From Lacibacter cauensis (GTDB taxonomy: Bacteria > Bacteroidota > Bacteroidia > Chitinophagales > Chitinophagaceae), in contig NZ_VLLE01000008.1 in the NCBI RefSeq assembly GCF_007830055.1, forward strand, positions 1 through 64,000: a stretch of 64,000 bases of DNA. Reading direction: 5' to 3'. Under the pieces are notes generated by a model that was not told the DNA's origin, searched no databases, and saw only the letters and a program-made list of their open reading frames with translations. The translations under genes were made by a program, and so were the position numbers. Shown here piece after piece: positions 7,716-17,187 of this stretch (positions are counted from its first letter, which is position 1; the number at the start of each line of letters is the position of its first letter).

Positions 7716-8414
7716 ATGAAAAAAATCGGATTAGTCGGCGGAACAAGCTGGACATCGACAATAGACTACTACAGGTTGATCAATGAAGAGACCAATAAAA
7801 AATTAGGTCATTTGAACTTTGCAGAATGCATCCTCTACTCCTTAAACTTTGAACAATTCAAGAACTGCAATGCGCAGCATAACTGGGACGGAACGTTCGA
7901 ATTACTGGCAAATGCAGCACAGAGTTTGAAAAACGCAGGTGCGGAAGTTCTTGTGCTTTGTGCCAACACAGCGCATATCGTAGCAGAGCGTGTAAGCGAC
8001 CGGGTTGGTCTTCCCCTAATTGACATCCGGATTGTGACTGCGCAAGCTGTTAAACACAAAGGGCTCAGGAAAGTTGGCTTACTGGGCACCGTCTATACCA
8101 TGGAGCTGGATTTTTATAAAAACAAACTCTCAGAAGAAGGCCTGGAAATTCTCATTCCTCCAACAAAAGAAGAAAGAAACTTTATCGAAAAAACATTGCT
8201 GGAGGAACTGGGCAAAGGCATTTTCCTGCCCGAAACAAAACAGCAATACCTTGCTATTATCAACCGGCTGATTGCACAGGGTGCAGAAGGTATCATTTTA
8301 GGTTGCACAGAAATACCTCTGATCATCAGCCAGCAAGACGTTTCCCTGCCTGTTTTTAATACCACCTTCCTCCATGCACAGGCTGCAGTTGCATTTGCTT
8401 TGTCCACTTCGTAA
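7716..8414 (+). CDS. Aspartate/glutamate racemase family protein
   Basis: 232 residues. The start KKIGLVGGTSWTSTIDYY and the two catalytic-cysteine motifs LCANTAH (Cys82) and LGCTEIPLI (Cys197) define the Asp/Glu/hydantoin racemase superfamily. The usual length is about 230. The first motif has A where many aspartate racemases have GNT, but Cys-x-N-T is intact, so the protein should be active. It probably interconverts D- and L-aspartate or a related acid in the cytosol. It lies 11 bp upstream of an amino-acid permease gene, which supports a role in amino-acid use. Confidence 0.93.
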   Translation: MKKIGLVGGTSWTSTIDYYRLINEETNKKLGHLNFAECILYSLNFEQFKNCNAQHNWDGTFELLANAAQSLKNAGAEVLVLCANTAHIVAERVSDRVGLPLIDIRIVTAQAVKHKGLRKVGLLGTVYTMELDFYKNKLSEEGLEILIPPTKEERNFIEKTLLEELGKGIFLPETKQQYLAIINRLIAQGAEGIILGCTEIPLIISQQDVSLPVFNTTFLHAQAAVAFALSTS

Positions 8415-8425
8415 AACCATACTAC

Positions 8426-9895
8426 ATGAACCTACAACAACTGTTTAGAAAAAAACCACTTGCAGCTTACAACGATGACATTCAAACCAGCCAGCTGAAA
8501 CGCACTCTGGGCAAATGGGAACTGACGGCCATCGGTGTCGGGGCTGTAATTGGCGGCGGCATCTTTGTGCTGACGGGTGTAGCCGCCAACCAATACGCCG
8601 GACCTGCCCTGGCACTATCGTTTATCCTGGCAGGAACTGGCTGTTTACTTGCGGCATTTTGTTATGCTGAATTTGCGAGTATATTGCCGGTCTCTGGTTC
8701 TGCCTATGCCTATTCTTATGGAACAATCGGAGAATTTTTTGCCTGGTTTATTGGTTGGAACCTGATCCTTGAATACATGATGGGCGCTACAACTGTAGCC
8801 GTCAGCTGGTCAAAATATTTTGTGAAGCTGCTGCACCTCTCGGGCATTCAGCATATACCGGCCTGGCTGATCAATGACCCGTTTACAGCAAAGGAAGAAG
8901 CTTTAAAACTGGGAATCCCTCCACCCTCCTTTTCCATCAATCTTCCCGCTGCAATCATTGTATGGGCAGTTACCTCTATTCTTGTCCGGGGCATCAAAGA
9001 ATCTGCAAAAACCAACAATATCATTGTTGCGGTAAAAGTAGCTGCGGTGCTGTTTGTTATTGCAGCAGGTGTTGCCTATATCAACCCGCTTAACTGGCAG
9101 CCATTCATACCCGAGCGGGTTGTTGATCCTGCAGGCGTATCCCATTATGGTATTTCAGGAGTCGTGACGGCCGCAGGCCTGGTGTTCTTTGCGTTCATTG
9201 GTTTTGATGCCGTTTCCACCCAATCGCAGGAAGCGGTCAATCCCACCAAAGATATTCCGTTTGCCATCATCACTTCTCTGGTAATCTGTACAACGCTGTA
9301 CATCCTTGTATCCCTTACATTAACAGGAATGACAAGGTATACAGATCTGGACCTCGGAGCGCCTGTAGCCTCTGCATTCAGTGGCTTAGGGCTTAACTGG
9401 GCCTCCCTGTTAATCACGATCGCTGCGGTAATTGGCCTCATATCGGTGATGCTTGTCATGCTGTTGTCGCAAACAAGGATATTCCTGAACATGGCCAAAG
9501 ACGGGTTATTGCCTGCCAAACTTTTTGGAGCTATTCATCCGCACTTTAAAACTCCCTGGAAGAGTACCATCTTACTGGGATTTCTTTCCTCTGTGATCGC
9601 AGCTTTCACGCCCATTGAAAAAGCGACCAAGATGACAAGTATCGGGACCTTGTTTGCGTTTGCGATGATTTGTCTGGCTGTTCTCATTCTCCGCAAAACG
9701 CAGCCTGCTCTTCACCGGCCGTTCAGGGTAAAGTATCTACCAGTGATCGCATTGACAGGATTTGTATTCAATTTACTGCTGATGTTCAGCCTGGATCAAT
9801 CCACCTGGTTACGGCTGCTGGTATGGAGTTTTTCCGGTGTCCTTATTTACTTTCTGTACAGTGCAAAACACAGTAAACTAAACAAAAAAGAATAA
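8426..9895 (+). CDS. APC-family amino acid permease
   Basis: 489 residues with about 12 transmembrane helices. The N-terminal block GKWELTAIGVGAVIGGGIFVLTGVAA is the APC superfamily signature (unwound TM1 'GxGxxIGGGIF'). GFDAVSTQSQEAVNPTKDIPFAI is the conserved TM6/loop of the cationic amino acid transporter (YfnA/CAT-like) group. It imports an amino acid, probably by proton symport or exchange; the exact substrate is unclear. It sits between the racemase and an acetyltransferase in a tight same-strand run (11 bp and 5 bp gaps). Confidence 0.95.
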   Translation: MNLQQLFRKKPLAAYNDDIQTSQLKRTLGKWELTAIGVGAVIGGGIFVLTGVAANQYAGPALALSFILAGTGCLLAAFCYAEFASILPVSGSAYAYSYGTIGEFFAWFIGWNLILEYMMGATTVAVSWSKYFVKLLHLSGIQHIPAWLINDPFTAKEEALKLGIPPPSFSINLPAAIIVWAVTSILVRGIKESAKTNNIIVAVKVAAVLFVIAAGVAYINPLNWQPFIPERVVDPAGVSHYGISGVVTAAGLVFFAFIGFDAVSTQSQEAVNPTKDIPFAIITSLVICTTLYILVSLTLTGMTRYTDLDLGAPVASAFSGLGLNWASLLITIAAVIGLISVMLVMLLSQTRIFLNMAKDGLLPAKLFGAIHPHFKTPWKSTILLGFLSSVIAAFTPIEKATKMTSIGTLFAFAMICLAVLILRKTQPALHRPFRVKYLPVIALTGFVFNLLLMFSLDQSTWLRLLVWSFSGVLIYFLYSAKHSKLNKKE

Positions 9896-9900
9896 ACACG

Positions 9901-10416
9901 ATGCGCTCTACCATCATCCATGCAACTGCAGATGATCTGCCGGTGATCTACGGGCTTTTTGAAGAAGCTATCCGGTTTCAAAAGGCCAACAATTTCACCG
10001 GCTGGAAGCAGTATGACAAAGCATTTATCAAGGCAGATATTGCCAACGGGCTTTTGTACAAGATCGTCTCAGACAAGGATACAGCCTGTATTTTCAGTAT
10101 TTGTTTCAGCGATGCGTTGATATGGCGTGAACGGGAAAAAGGCCATGCACTTTACCTGCACCGTGTGGTACTGAATAGGAAGTATGCAGGCACCCACATG
10201 TTCGGGCAGGTGCTTGCATGGGCACAGCAATTGGCAAAAGAACGCAAACTCCAGTTCTTACGGATGGACACCTGGGCAGACAACCGAAAGCTCATTGCTT
10301 ACTATCAAAGCTTTGGTTTTGCAGTCATCGAAACATATACAACGCCGGGAACCATAGAGCTGCCGGTGCAGCACAGGAATCTCCATGTAGCATTACTGGA
10401 AAGACCCGTCAACTAA
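9901..10416 (+). CDS. GNAT-family N-acetyltransferase
   Basis: 171 residues. Acetyl-CoA-binding motif A is present in divergent form (VVLNRKYAGTHMFGQVLAWAQQLAKER), followed by FLRMDTWADNRKLIAYYQSFGFAVIETY, the classic GNAT motif B ('D....N....Y...GF'). The N-terminus (TADDLPVIYGLFEEAIRFQ) also fits. Substrate unknown. It starts 5 bp after the permease stop, so it is part of the same transcription unit. Confidence 0.92.
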   Translation: MRSTIIHATADDLPVIYGLFEEAIRFQKANNFTGWKQYDKAFIKADIANGLLYKIVSDKDTACIFSICFSDALIWREREKGHALYLHRVVLNRKYAGTHMFGQVLAWAQQLAKERKLQFLRMDTWADNRKLIAYYQSFGFAVIETYTTPGTIELPVQHRNLHVALLERPVN

Positions 10417-10436
10417 AGTATCCGAAAATATAAAAC

Positions 10437-10868
10437 ATGCCAATGAACAATCAGCTACTCATTCATGTGATCAAAACGATTGCATACCGGTTTGTCAAAT
10501 CCACAACGGGTTCGACCGCTACTTTTGGAACATTGAAAATAAATGACCACACCCGTAGTCCAAATGAGATCATCTTTCATATGTATGATCTGGCGGTGAA
10601 AACAACAACGATGATCAAGGAAGGTCACTTCAATGTACCGATACCACAGCCTCTCAATTTTCACGATGAACAAAAACGGTTTCTAACAGCATTACAGGAT
10701 CTACAAAGCGTGCTGGAGGAATCGCATCTTGAACAGGCGTTAAGTCAAAAACTATTGCAGGGTCCACTGCTGGATATGGTTACGCATGTCGGCCAGTTGG
10801 CGATGCTCAATGGTATCCATGGCAACAGGATCCCCAAAGAAAGTTATTTCAATGCCAAAATCAATTAA
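10437..10868 (+). CDS. DinB-superfamily-like protein
   Basis: 143 residues, helical. The C-terminal HVGQLAMLNGIHGNRIPKESYFNAKI is characteristic of a DinB-like group in Bacteroidota, and IIFHMYDLAVKTTTMI supplies the first His-containing helix. Metal ligands would be the His residues of FHMYD and THVGQ. The function of this group is unknown. The start is the first Met at 10437; MNNQ at 10443 is an alternative. It is the second DinB-type protein of this operon after the one at 6652. Confidence 0.82.
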   Translation: MPMNNQLLIHVIKTIAYRFVKSTTGSTATFGTLKINDHTRSPNEIIFHMYDLAVKTTTMIKEGHFNVPIPQPLNFHDEQKRFLTALQDLQSVLEESHLEQALSQKLLQGPLLDMVTHVGQLAMLNGIHGNRIPKESYFNAKIN

Positions 10869-10875
10869 GGAATCT

Positions 10876-11811
10876 ATGCAGAACAGCAAAAAAACAATTT
10901 ATATCATTGGTGCAGGTGCCATCGGCAAAGCGTTGGCCGTCTTTCTTACGCAGGCGGGCAAAAAGGTTGTACTGCTTCGTGGACATGTTCATGGTATAAC
11001 TGCACATGTTGAACACATTGAAGTAGAACTGCGTGATGGTCAGACGGCCGAGGCGGATATTGCTGTAAGCAGCATGGATCATTATCCGCATCTGGACGGG
11101 ATCCTTGTTATCACAACCAAATCATACGGCAATCCGCAGATCGCTTCATTCCTGAAAGGGAAAACAGGTAACTCACCTGTTGTTCTCCTGCAAAACGGAT
11201 TGAACGTGGAAGCCGCATTTACAAGCAATGCCTTCCCGGAAATTTATCGCTGTGTATTGTTTGCTTCTTCACAGTATACTGCTGAGCTAAGGCTGCGCTT
11301 TATGCCTGCATCCGTTTCACCGATCGGTGTAGTAAAAGGAAGTTTGGAAAACCTCGCTGCGATCATTGAAACCCTGGATAACCGGCAGCTTGTTTTTAAA
11401 GTTGAAGAAACGATTCAGCCCATCATCTGGACAAAAGCAATTATCAACAGTGTTTTTAATTCTATCTGTCCCTTACTTGAAACAGACAACGGTATCTTCT
11501 ACCGCAATCAAGATGCACAAAGCATCGCCAGAACAATCATTGATGAATGCATTGGAGTTGCAGCAAACGAAGGTATCCTGTTGGATGCGGATCAAGTGGT
11601 AAAGCAATTGTTGTTGATCAGCAAAACTTCTGAGGGGCAGCTCATTTCTACCTACCAGGATCTGCTGCATAAGCGTAAAACAGAAATTGAAACACTGAAC
11701 ATCACAATTGCAGCAATAGCAGACCAACAGCACAAAAAAGAATTAACCAGAAACACGTTGCTATTGGGTAAATTAATCCAGTTAAAATCGGCAATCACCA
11801 TGCCAGCATAA
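10876..11811 (+). CDS. Ketopantoate reductase (PanE/ApbA)-like oxidoreductase
   Basis: 311 residues from the chosen start MQNSKKTIYIIGAGAIGKALAVFL, 7 bp after the preceding stop. The frame is open further upstream (10786), but that part overlaps the previous gene. The GxGxxG Rossmann motif (IIGAGAIGKAL) binds NADP. VLLQNGLNVE and WTKAIINSVFNSICPLLETDNG match the PanE catalytic region, with the Lys in 'WTKAIINS' as the likely catalytic residue. The reaction would be NADPH reduction of 2-dehydropantoate or another 2-oxo acid. Since it ends an amino-acid-related operon, it may be a paralogue with another substrate. Confidence 0.9.
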   Translation: MQNSKKTIYIIGAGAIGKALAVFLTQAGKKVVLLRGHVHGITAHVEHIEVELRDGQTAEADIAVSSMDHYPHLDGILVITTKSYGNPQIASFLKGKTGNSPVVLLQNGLNVEAAFTSNAFPEIYRCVLFASSQYTAELRLRFMPASVSPIGVVKGSLENLAAIIETLDNRQLVFKVEETIQPIIWTKAIINSVFNSICPLLETDNGIFYRNQDAQSIARTIIDECIGVAANEGILLDADQVVKQLLLISKTSEGQLISTYQDLLHKRKTEIETLNITIAAIADQQHKKELTRNTLLLGKLIQLKSAITMPA

Positions 11812-13312
11812 ATAATCAGTGTAATGCAGCATTTAACAACAACTTTTTCGTACAAACGCCTGCTTTCTGTAAAAGCCAACATCCACAGTTCAATCCTCAC
11901 CGACACGAAACAGTCTTTGTTATCTGCACTGATCGGCAGAATCGGTTCCAGTTGTATCAATATCTGCTACGAAAACAAATGTTTTCCGTCTGCACAAAAA
12001 TTAACCTAATTGTTTTTTACTGTACCTAATCAATTTCACTGAATGCAATTTTTTGCAAAGTTGTCCCGCATCCCTTTTGACATGGATGTACTCAGCAATG
12101 GTCCTAGCGTTGAGCAATGAATTGTACCAGAAAATAAACAGGAATACGCATCAGCAGATCATGGTTTACGTTTTCGATTTTTAAAGTATCAATCCGCCCA
12201 CACCTGTCAGCAAACAGAATCCGGTCTTTTCACGCTGCTGCAAATGCAGGATCAAAGCTGCTCTGCTTTTATTTTCACCGATAACTGACCTGGTTCTGAT
12301 CTAATCATTTCGCTTACGGCAAATACGATTATCTTATGATGTTCTGTATGCGCCACGGTAACGATTTTCGCACGCTTTATTTCGTCGGTTCAATTTGCAG
12401 CAAAGTTATTGATGACATGGTAAGGGATTGTCAACACCAATCTGTTTCTACACTCAAAGCTTGTACAACTACCATCAAAAGGGTCTGTTTTTCGCCATAC
12501 GCTCTTTCTGAAACCGCTTACCTGTTAAGCATGGCAGGTCCGGGGGGGTACGTCAATCAACCCGTCCGTTCGATATCCTCTTTTACATCTGAACATGCAA
12601 AAAAGAACAAATGAAAATCGGTGGAAACCGGTTATTCATTCTGCAGATAATAACAAAAAAGTCAACTGATCATTTTATCGTTATTCATTCCGCATTACCT
12701 CATCATTAATACCTGTCTTAAAAAAGTTTATATACCCTATCAGCTGCGTACAATTAATCTTTGCTGCCGTCCATGCACCCTTTTACATTTTCTCGCAGAT
12801 CGTCTTGCACTGCAGACAAATAAGGACAGCAAAAAATATTGCTCCTTTCACAGAATATAGAGGAGCCAGCAGAAAAGGGTTCTACGCTGTTTCACCGTTG
12901 ACAACATGTTTTATGCCGGAGCTTACCGGCTTTCCACATCTGTATCATTCATCGACAACATTCAATGCCCGGAAGGTTGTCACAATGTTTGTATCATCAA
13001 AACCCTGAATAATGAATCCTAAAATTAAACGGCACAGCCGGAACTACTCATTCACTTAAGTTAAGAAAATAAGCAGCGGGCAGAACGCACCGGAGACAGT
13101 ACTGTATTTCTATCGTGAACAGATCAAGTACTGAATAACCAGAAGTGATTGCGCATAAATAAACAGTTGACTGCTCTATCCAATCCGTTGATAGCCGTGT
13201 AGTACAGTGTTAGCTTTCAACAATAACAAAAAGTCTGTAAGCAACCGTAAGCAGCTCTGCAGTTAATGCATGAATATGCTTTGTCCATTCAACACAAGTA
13301 AATCGTCGGGGC
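11812..13312. other. 1.5 kb gene-poor stretch
   Basis: No gene can be supported. Short open frames occur on the plus strand (12336-12614, 12805-13008) but lack motifs, upstream signals and protein-like composition. An imperfect copy of the TTAACTTAAGTTAA palindrome (TTCACTTAAGTTAA) lies at 13051-13064, without a -7 box at the spacing seen for the other three copies. The region may be decayed sequence or long untranslated DNA. Confidence 0.5.
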
Positions 13313-13756
13313 CTAATAAACCAATACCGGTTTGCCTTCTTCACAAACAACAGACTTGGGCGCTGGTTCTACCATACAATCTGAACCAATGGCATACTTC
13401 CGATTATATTCCTGTGCCTGCTTATTATAACAGTCGAGCACTTTCAGAAAACACTCTGCATTCTCTTTTTTGTAAGCGATATAACCCGCCGGCCCACCAC
13501 AAGGTTTTGCACCGATACCGGCAATTCCCCATTGATCACCCCGTTGGCAGGATGAAGATTGAGAAGCAAGGTAAACCGCATCAGATAGTTTTTTGAGTAC
13601 AGCCTGATCAAATACTTTTGAACTTTTTGTTGTAATAACATCCGAAGGCATGCTGCAAGCTGGGTCCCCGCAACCCATATCCATGTGTTCCATTTTACAG
13701 GCACTTAGTAAGGTCAAAAGAAAGAGCATTGCAAAAACCGAAATTATTTTTTTCAT
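13313..13756 (-). CDS. Cys-rich lipoprotein of a Bacteroidota-specific family
   Basis: 147 residues. A lipoprotein signal peptide ends LLSAC, with the lipidated Cys at residue 20. The mature part holds CGDPACSMP, then SSCQRGDQWGIAGIGAKPCGGPAGYIAY and ends CEEGKPVLVY. The 'IG.KPCGGP..YIAY' block and the terminal 'C..GKPVLVY' recur in a family of short Bacteroidota lipoproteins whose function I do not know. The several Cys residues suggest disulfides in the periplasm. The gap to the DUF4249 gene is 84 bp, so it may be the last gene of the TonB/DUF4249 transcript or separate. Confidence 0.85.
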   Translation of the reverse strand: MKKIISVFAMLFLLTLLSACKMEHMDMGCGDPACSMPSDVITTKSSKVFDQAVLKKLSDAVYLASQSSSCQRGDQWGIAGIGAKPCGGPAGYIAYKKENAECFLKVLDCYNKQAQEYNRKYAIGSDCMVEPAPKSVVCEEGKPVLVY

Positions 13757-13840
13757 ATCATTTTTTTTTATTCTGACAATCCATTACAAATCACCGTTGC
13801 ACCCGAACCCGTATTTAACACTCACTAAACGAAGCATTAT

Positions 13841-14641
13841 TTATTGTACTGTGACGGTTCGCTTTTGATAGGTATGCGCACTGAAAATACCGATTGCCTT
13901 TCCTTTAATATTACTCACCGGATTATCCGGAACAGCAAATGGTCTGCCGGTTGAAGATTGCGAAAAACTAAACCAATATTTATAATTAGCATTGTCAACA
14001 CAATTCATTACAACATCAATCACATCTCCTTTCTTAAATTCATCCGCTTCTCTTGAATAAATCAACGGAAATGTACTTTTTCTTCCTTCAATAAAAACAT
14101 CATCAAATGCAAAGGCATCCTTAATCAACCGGCCATTCTTATACATGAAAAACGTATAGTTATTTCCTGTTCCAACCGGATCGTTGAAATACGGAGTAAC
14201 AACCTTGATCACTTTTCCAAAGGAGGGAAAATCTTCCACAACCAACGAATCAAAGTTGACCATTACCGGCATCTTAGAACTGGAAGTAATGGTAAGTCCA
14301 TCTGTTGTTACAACCCGCAGATTGTACGTTTTGTTTGTACTACCAACAAGACCCTTGTTTTGATAAACACCGGTTGATACTTCCGGTAAAGAATAAACAG
14401 CTCCATTATCTTCCTGGATGGTAACATTTGCGCCGGTTAATGGCACGATGCTGTTATCGGATTTCACTTTATTGGTATAAGATAATTTCACCACACTTCC
14501 TGCTGTTAAATCATTGGTCACCTGTCCATCAACCACAATAACCGGAGCTGCATGCTTTAACTCCAGATCAATTACTTTTTCGCAACCTGTCATACTGAAT
14601 AACAGTACGCTTACAGCGATGATTAAATATTTTTTTTCCAT
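13841..14641 (-). CDS. DUF4249-family lipoprotein
   Basis: 266 residues with a lipobox ending MTGC (Cys20). The first mature residues, EKVIDLELKHAAPVIVVDGQVTND, followed by VKLSYTNKV and NVTIQEDNGAVYSL.....TGVYQN, are diagnostic of DUF4249, an outer-membrane lipoprotein family encoded almost always next to a TonB receptor. It begins 22 bp after the receptor gene, in the usual order receptor then DUF4249. It probably acts as the surface-exposed or periplasmic accessory lipoprotein of that transporter. The substrate is unknown. Confidence 0.93.
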   Translation of the reverse strand: MEKKYLIIAVSVLLFSMTGCEKVIDLELKHAAPVIVVDGQVTNDLTAGSVVKLSYTNKVKSDNSIVPLTGANVTIQEDNGAVYSLPEVSTGVYQNKGLVGSTNKTYNLRVVTTDGLTITSSSKMPVMVNFDSLVVEDFPSFGKVIKVVTPYFNDPVGTGNNYTFFMYKNGRLIKDAFAFDDVFIEGRKSTFPLIYSREADEFKKGDVIDVVMNCVDNANYKYWFSFSQSSTGRPFAVPDNPVSNIKGKAIGIFSAHTYQKRTVTVQ

Positions 14642-14663
14642 TTGCTTGGTATGTATAATTTGA

Positions 14664-16994
14664 TTAAAATTTAAAATTGTATGATACAGATGGCACCCAT
14701 CGGAATAAACTGGTTTGTGTTATTTCGATGACATTGGGGTTCTCTTTATTGTCCTTGAAATTGATCGTGTAAGCATTTTCCCGCCCGTAAACATTGTATA
14801 AGCTAAAAACCAATTCTTTCGTCCATTTTTTTGTTTTCTTTAATTGCATCGTGGCGCCAAGATCCAAACGATGATAGTTCGGCATCCGGTCAGCATTTCT
14901 GCTGTCGTAATAATAAGCCGTTTGCCCATTCACCTGGTATTTACCCGTCGGAAGAGTGACCGCATTGCCGGTATAAAAAACAAAGTTTCCACTAAGCGTC
15001 CATTTCTTACTCAACTGGTAAATTCCTACAATGGACAGGTCATGTGTACGATCCTGCGTTGCGTTGTACCATTTATTATTATTGATACCGTTGATTTTTC
15101 TTTCTGATTTGCTTAACGTGTAACTGATCCATCCTGTGATGATGCCTGTTTTTTTCTTTAGCATCAACTCTAAGCCATAGGCCCTGCCTGTTCCAAAAAG
15201 CAATTGCGCTTCTACTGTTTCATTTAAAAATAAGTCTGCACCATTTCGGTAATCCAGCACATTCTCCATTTCCTTGTAATAAGCCTCAGCCGTAAATTCA
15301 TAATTATTCATCAAAACGTTTGCGTAATAACCTACACTAAACTGGTTACTGATCTGGGGTTTAATGATATTACTTGTACTCGCCCATTTATCCAACGGAC
15401 TGGAACCATTTGAATTGGTTATCTGATGCATGTATTGGGCATTGCGTGTAAATGAAGCTTTGATGGACGAAGCCGCATTCAGCATAAAGCCAACAGCAAT
15501 TCTTGGCTCCAGGTTATAGTACGATTTTACAACCTCACCTCTTTCATATTTGATTGTGTCTTTAATTGTACCGTTTTCGTCGATGTTAAAGAAACTTCCC
15601 CCACCCATGACATTGAACCCACTAAGCCTTGCACCAAGTGTAACAGTTAAATTTTTAGTGGGTTTAAACACATTGCTTGCATAAACGGCATTTTCATAGG
15701 AAAATCGCTTATCCTGCACTTTATTGCTGATACTGGAAGTAGCATTGGCAGTAATTTCTCCCGGACGAATAATGTGATAGATACCAGACCATCCGAATCG
15801 CAGGTTGTTTTTATTATTGATGCTATACTGGTAATCCTGTTTTAGATTCCAGTCTCTTATCTGTGAGAAGATCCTGATATCGTTGGTACCATTTCTAACC
15901 TTGAACTCATAGTTGTAATTACTGAATATTAAGGAGGTATTTAAAAACAAACGGCTATTAAAAATATGATTCCAACGCAGCGTTCCGGTTCCGTTTCCCC
16001 AGTTGGTTTTAAACTGATTATTGAACCCTAAAATATCCTTGCCAAAATATCCACTTAAATAAAGCTTATCTTTTTTACCCAGTTCATAGTTCAGCTTTGC
16101 ATTGAGATCGTAGAAATACAATTGATTACCCTTGTATTTCTCGTCCATCTTCAGAAACACATCTGCATAAGTCCGTCTGCCGGTAATAAGAAAAGAAGAT
16201 TTATTTTTTTGAATCGGCCCTTCAATGTTCAGCTTTGCACTAATAAGTCCCAAACTGCCACTAACAGCGGTATGCTGATTATTACCCTCATTCATTCGTA
16301 TATCAAGTACACTGCTTAATCGTCCACCGTACTGCGCCGGCATTCCTCCCTTGTATACTGCTATATCTTTTACGGCATCACTGTTAAACGTAGAAAAGAA
16401 TCCAAACAAATGTGCTGCATTATAAATATTGGCTTCGTCTAAAATGATCTGATTCTGATCGGTACTTCCGCCTCGTACAAAAATACCGCTGCTTCCATCG
16501 CCTGCAGTTTTTATACCCGGAAGTAATTGAATCGTTTTTAAAAGATCTTTTTCACCGAAAATCACCGGAATATTTTTTGTTTCCTGAACCGACAATCGTT
16601 CAATACCCATTTGCGAACCGGTAACGGACCGTCCGGAAGACCGGTTGCCGGTAATGGTGATCCCTGTCAACTCGTAATTAGCATCGGCAAGGCTTATATT
16701 CTTTTCGGTATTACTGACCAAATTGATACTGATCGTATCGGGTGATTTTCCAATTGCACTGTATACAATCCGGTAGGTTGCAGGCAGCAATGAAATGCTG
16801 TAAAAGCCATATTCATTTGATGTGGTGCCATAGTTGCTGTTTAACACTTTGATACTGGCTCCAATAATAGACTCGCCATTATTTTTACTCTTAATACTGC
16901 CACTGATAGTGTAGTTTTTCTGCGCAATTGCATTACCCGCTGAGCAGAAAAAGGAAAGCAAGAACAGGGCTTTCACTGTTTTTCGAATGTTCAT
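14664..16994 (-). CDS. TonB-dependent outer membrane receptor with carboxypeptidase-regulatory-like N-terminal domain
   Basis: 776 residues. After a signal peptide (residues 1-24) comes a carboxypeptidase-regulatory-like beta domain (YTISGSIKSKNNGESIIGASIKV..., about 28-110). The plug follows (NIPVIFGEKDLLKTIQLLPGIK... GIFVRGGSTDQNQIILDEANIYNAAHLFGFFSTFN, about 130-235), then a large beta barrel ending YNFKF with a terminal Phe. The plug motif GGSTDQNQIILDEA is typical of receptors paired with DUF4249. It takes up an unknown compound across the outer membrane with TonB/ExbBD energy. Transcription probably starts about 145 nt upstream, at the palindrome-linked promoter at 17144-17187. Confidence 0.95.
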   Translation of the reverse strand: MNIRKTVKALFLLSFFCSAGNAIAQKNYTISGSIKSKNNGESIIGASIKVLNSNYGTTSNEYGFYSISLLPATYRIVYSAIGKSPDTISINLVSNTEKNISLADANYELTGITITGNRSSGRSVTGSQMGIERLSVQETKNIPVIFGEKDLLKTIQLLPGIKTAGDGSSGIFVRGGSTDQNQIILDEANIYNAAHLFGFFSTFNSDAVKDIAVYKGGMPAQYGGRLSSVLDIRMNEGNNQHTAVSGSLGLISAKLNIEGPIQKNKSSFLITGRRTYADVFLKMDEKYKGNQLYFYDLNAKLNYELGKKDKLYLSGYFGKDILGFNNQFKTNWGNGTGTLRWNHIFNSRLFLNTSLIFSNYNYEFKVRNGTNDIRIFSQIRDWNLKQDYQYSINNKNNLRFGWSGIYHIIRPGEITANATSSISNKVQDKRFSYENAVYASNVFKPTKNLTVTLGARLSGFNVMGGGSFFNIDENGTIKDTIKYERGEVVKSYYNLEPRIAVGFMLNAASSIKASFTRNAQYMHQITNSNGSSPLDKWASTSNIIKPQISNQFSVGYYANVLMNNYEFTAEAYYKEMENVLDYRNGADLFLNETVEAQLLFGTGRAYGLELMLKKKTGIITGWISYTLSKSERKINGINNNKWYNATQDRTHDLSIVGIYQLSKKWTLSGNFVFYTGNAVTLPTGKYQVNGQTAYYYDSRNADRMPNYHRLDLGATMQLKKTKKWTKELVFSLYNVYGRENAYTINFKDNKENPNVIEITQTSLFRWVPSVSYNFKF

Positions 16995-17143
16995 AATAAT
17001 ACTTGTTTAGCTACTTTTAGAGGACTATGAGTAATGAAAATGAAAGCCAATAAGAGAATACGAGAAAATTTATTTACCGCTTTGGTGCTTCTTGTTTGAG
17101 TAGTCATTTATTACCAATAATCCTTTTGTAAAAAAGGAATGCG

Positions 17144-17187
17144 CAAAAGTGACGTTGTAAGATGAATGAATAATTAACTTAGGTTAA
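17144..17187 (-). promoter_or_regulatory. Palindromic activator site plus -7 box for the TonB receptor/DUF4249 operon
   Basis: Positions 17174-17187 hold TTAACTTAGGTTAA, one mismatch from the perfect palindrome at 252-271 and 2782-2807 (axis 17180.5). On the minus strand CACTTTTG lies at 17151-17144 (centre 17147.5), exactly 33 bp from the axis, the same spacing as the other two sites. The start codon is at 16994, so a leader of about 145 nt is predicted. Confidence 0.5.

Noticed and set aside
10786-10875. Upstream start for the ketopantoate-reductase-like gene
   Set aside because: It would overlap the preceding gene, and the extra residues do not belong to the family.
12336-12614. 92-codon frame in the gene-poor 11.8-13.3 kb region
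   Set aside because: Unusual composition and no motif.
13051-13064. Fourth copy of the TTAACTTAAGTTAA site as a promoter element
   Set aside because: The palindrome has a mismatch, and no TTTG/CTTG box is found 33 bp away on either side, nor a nearby gene start.
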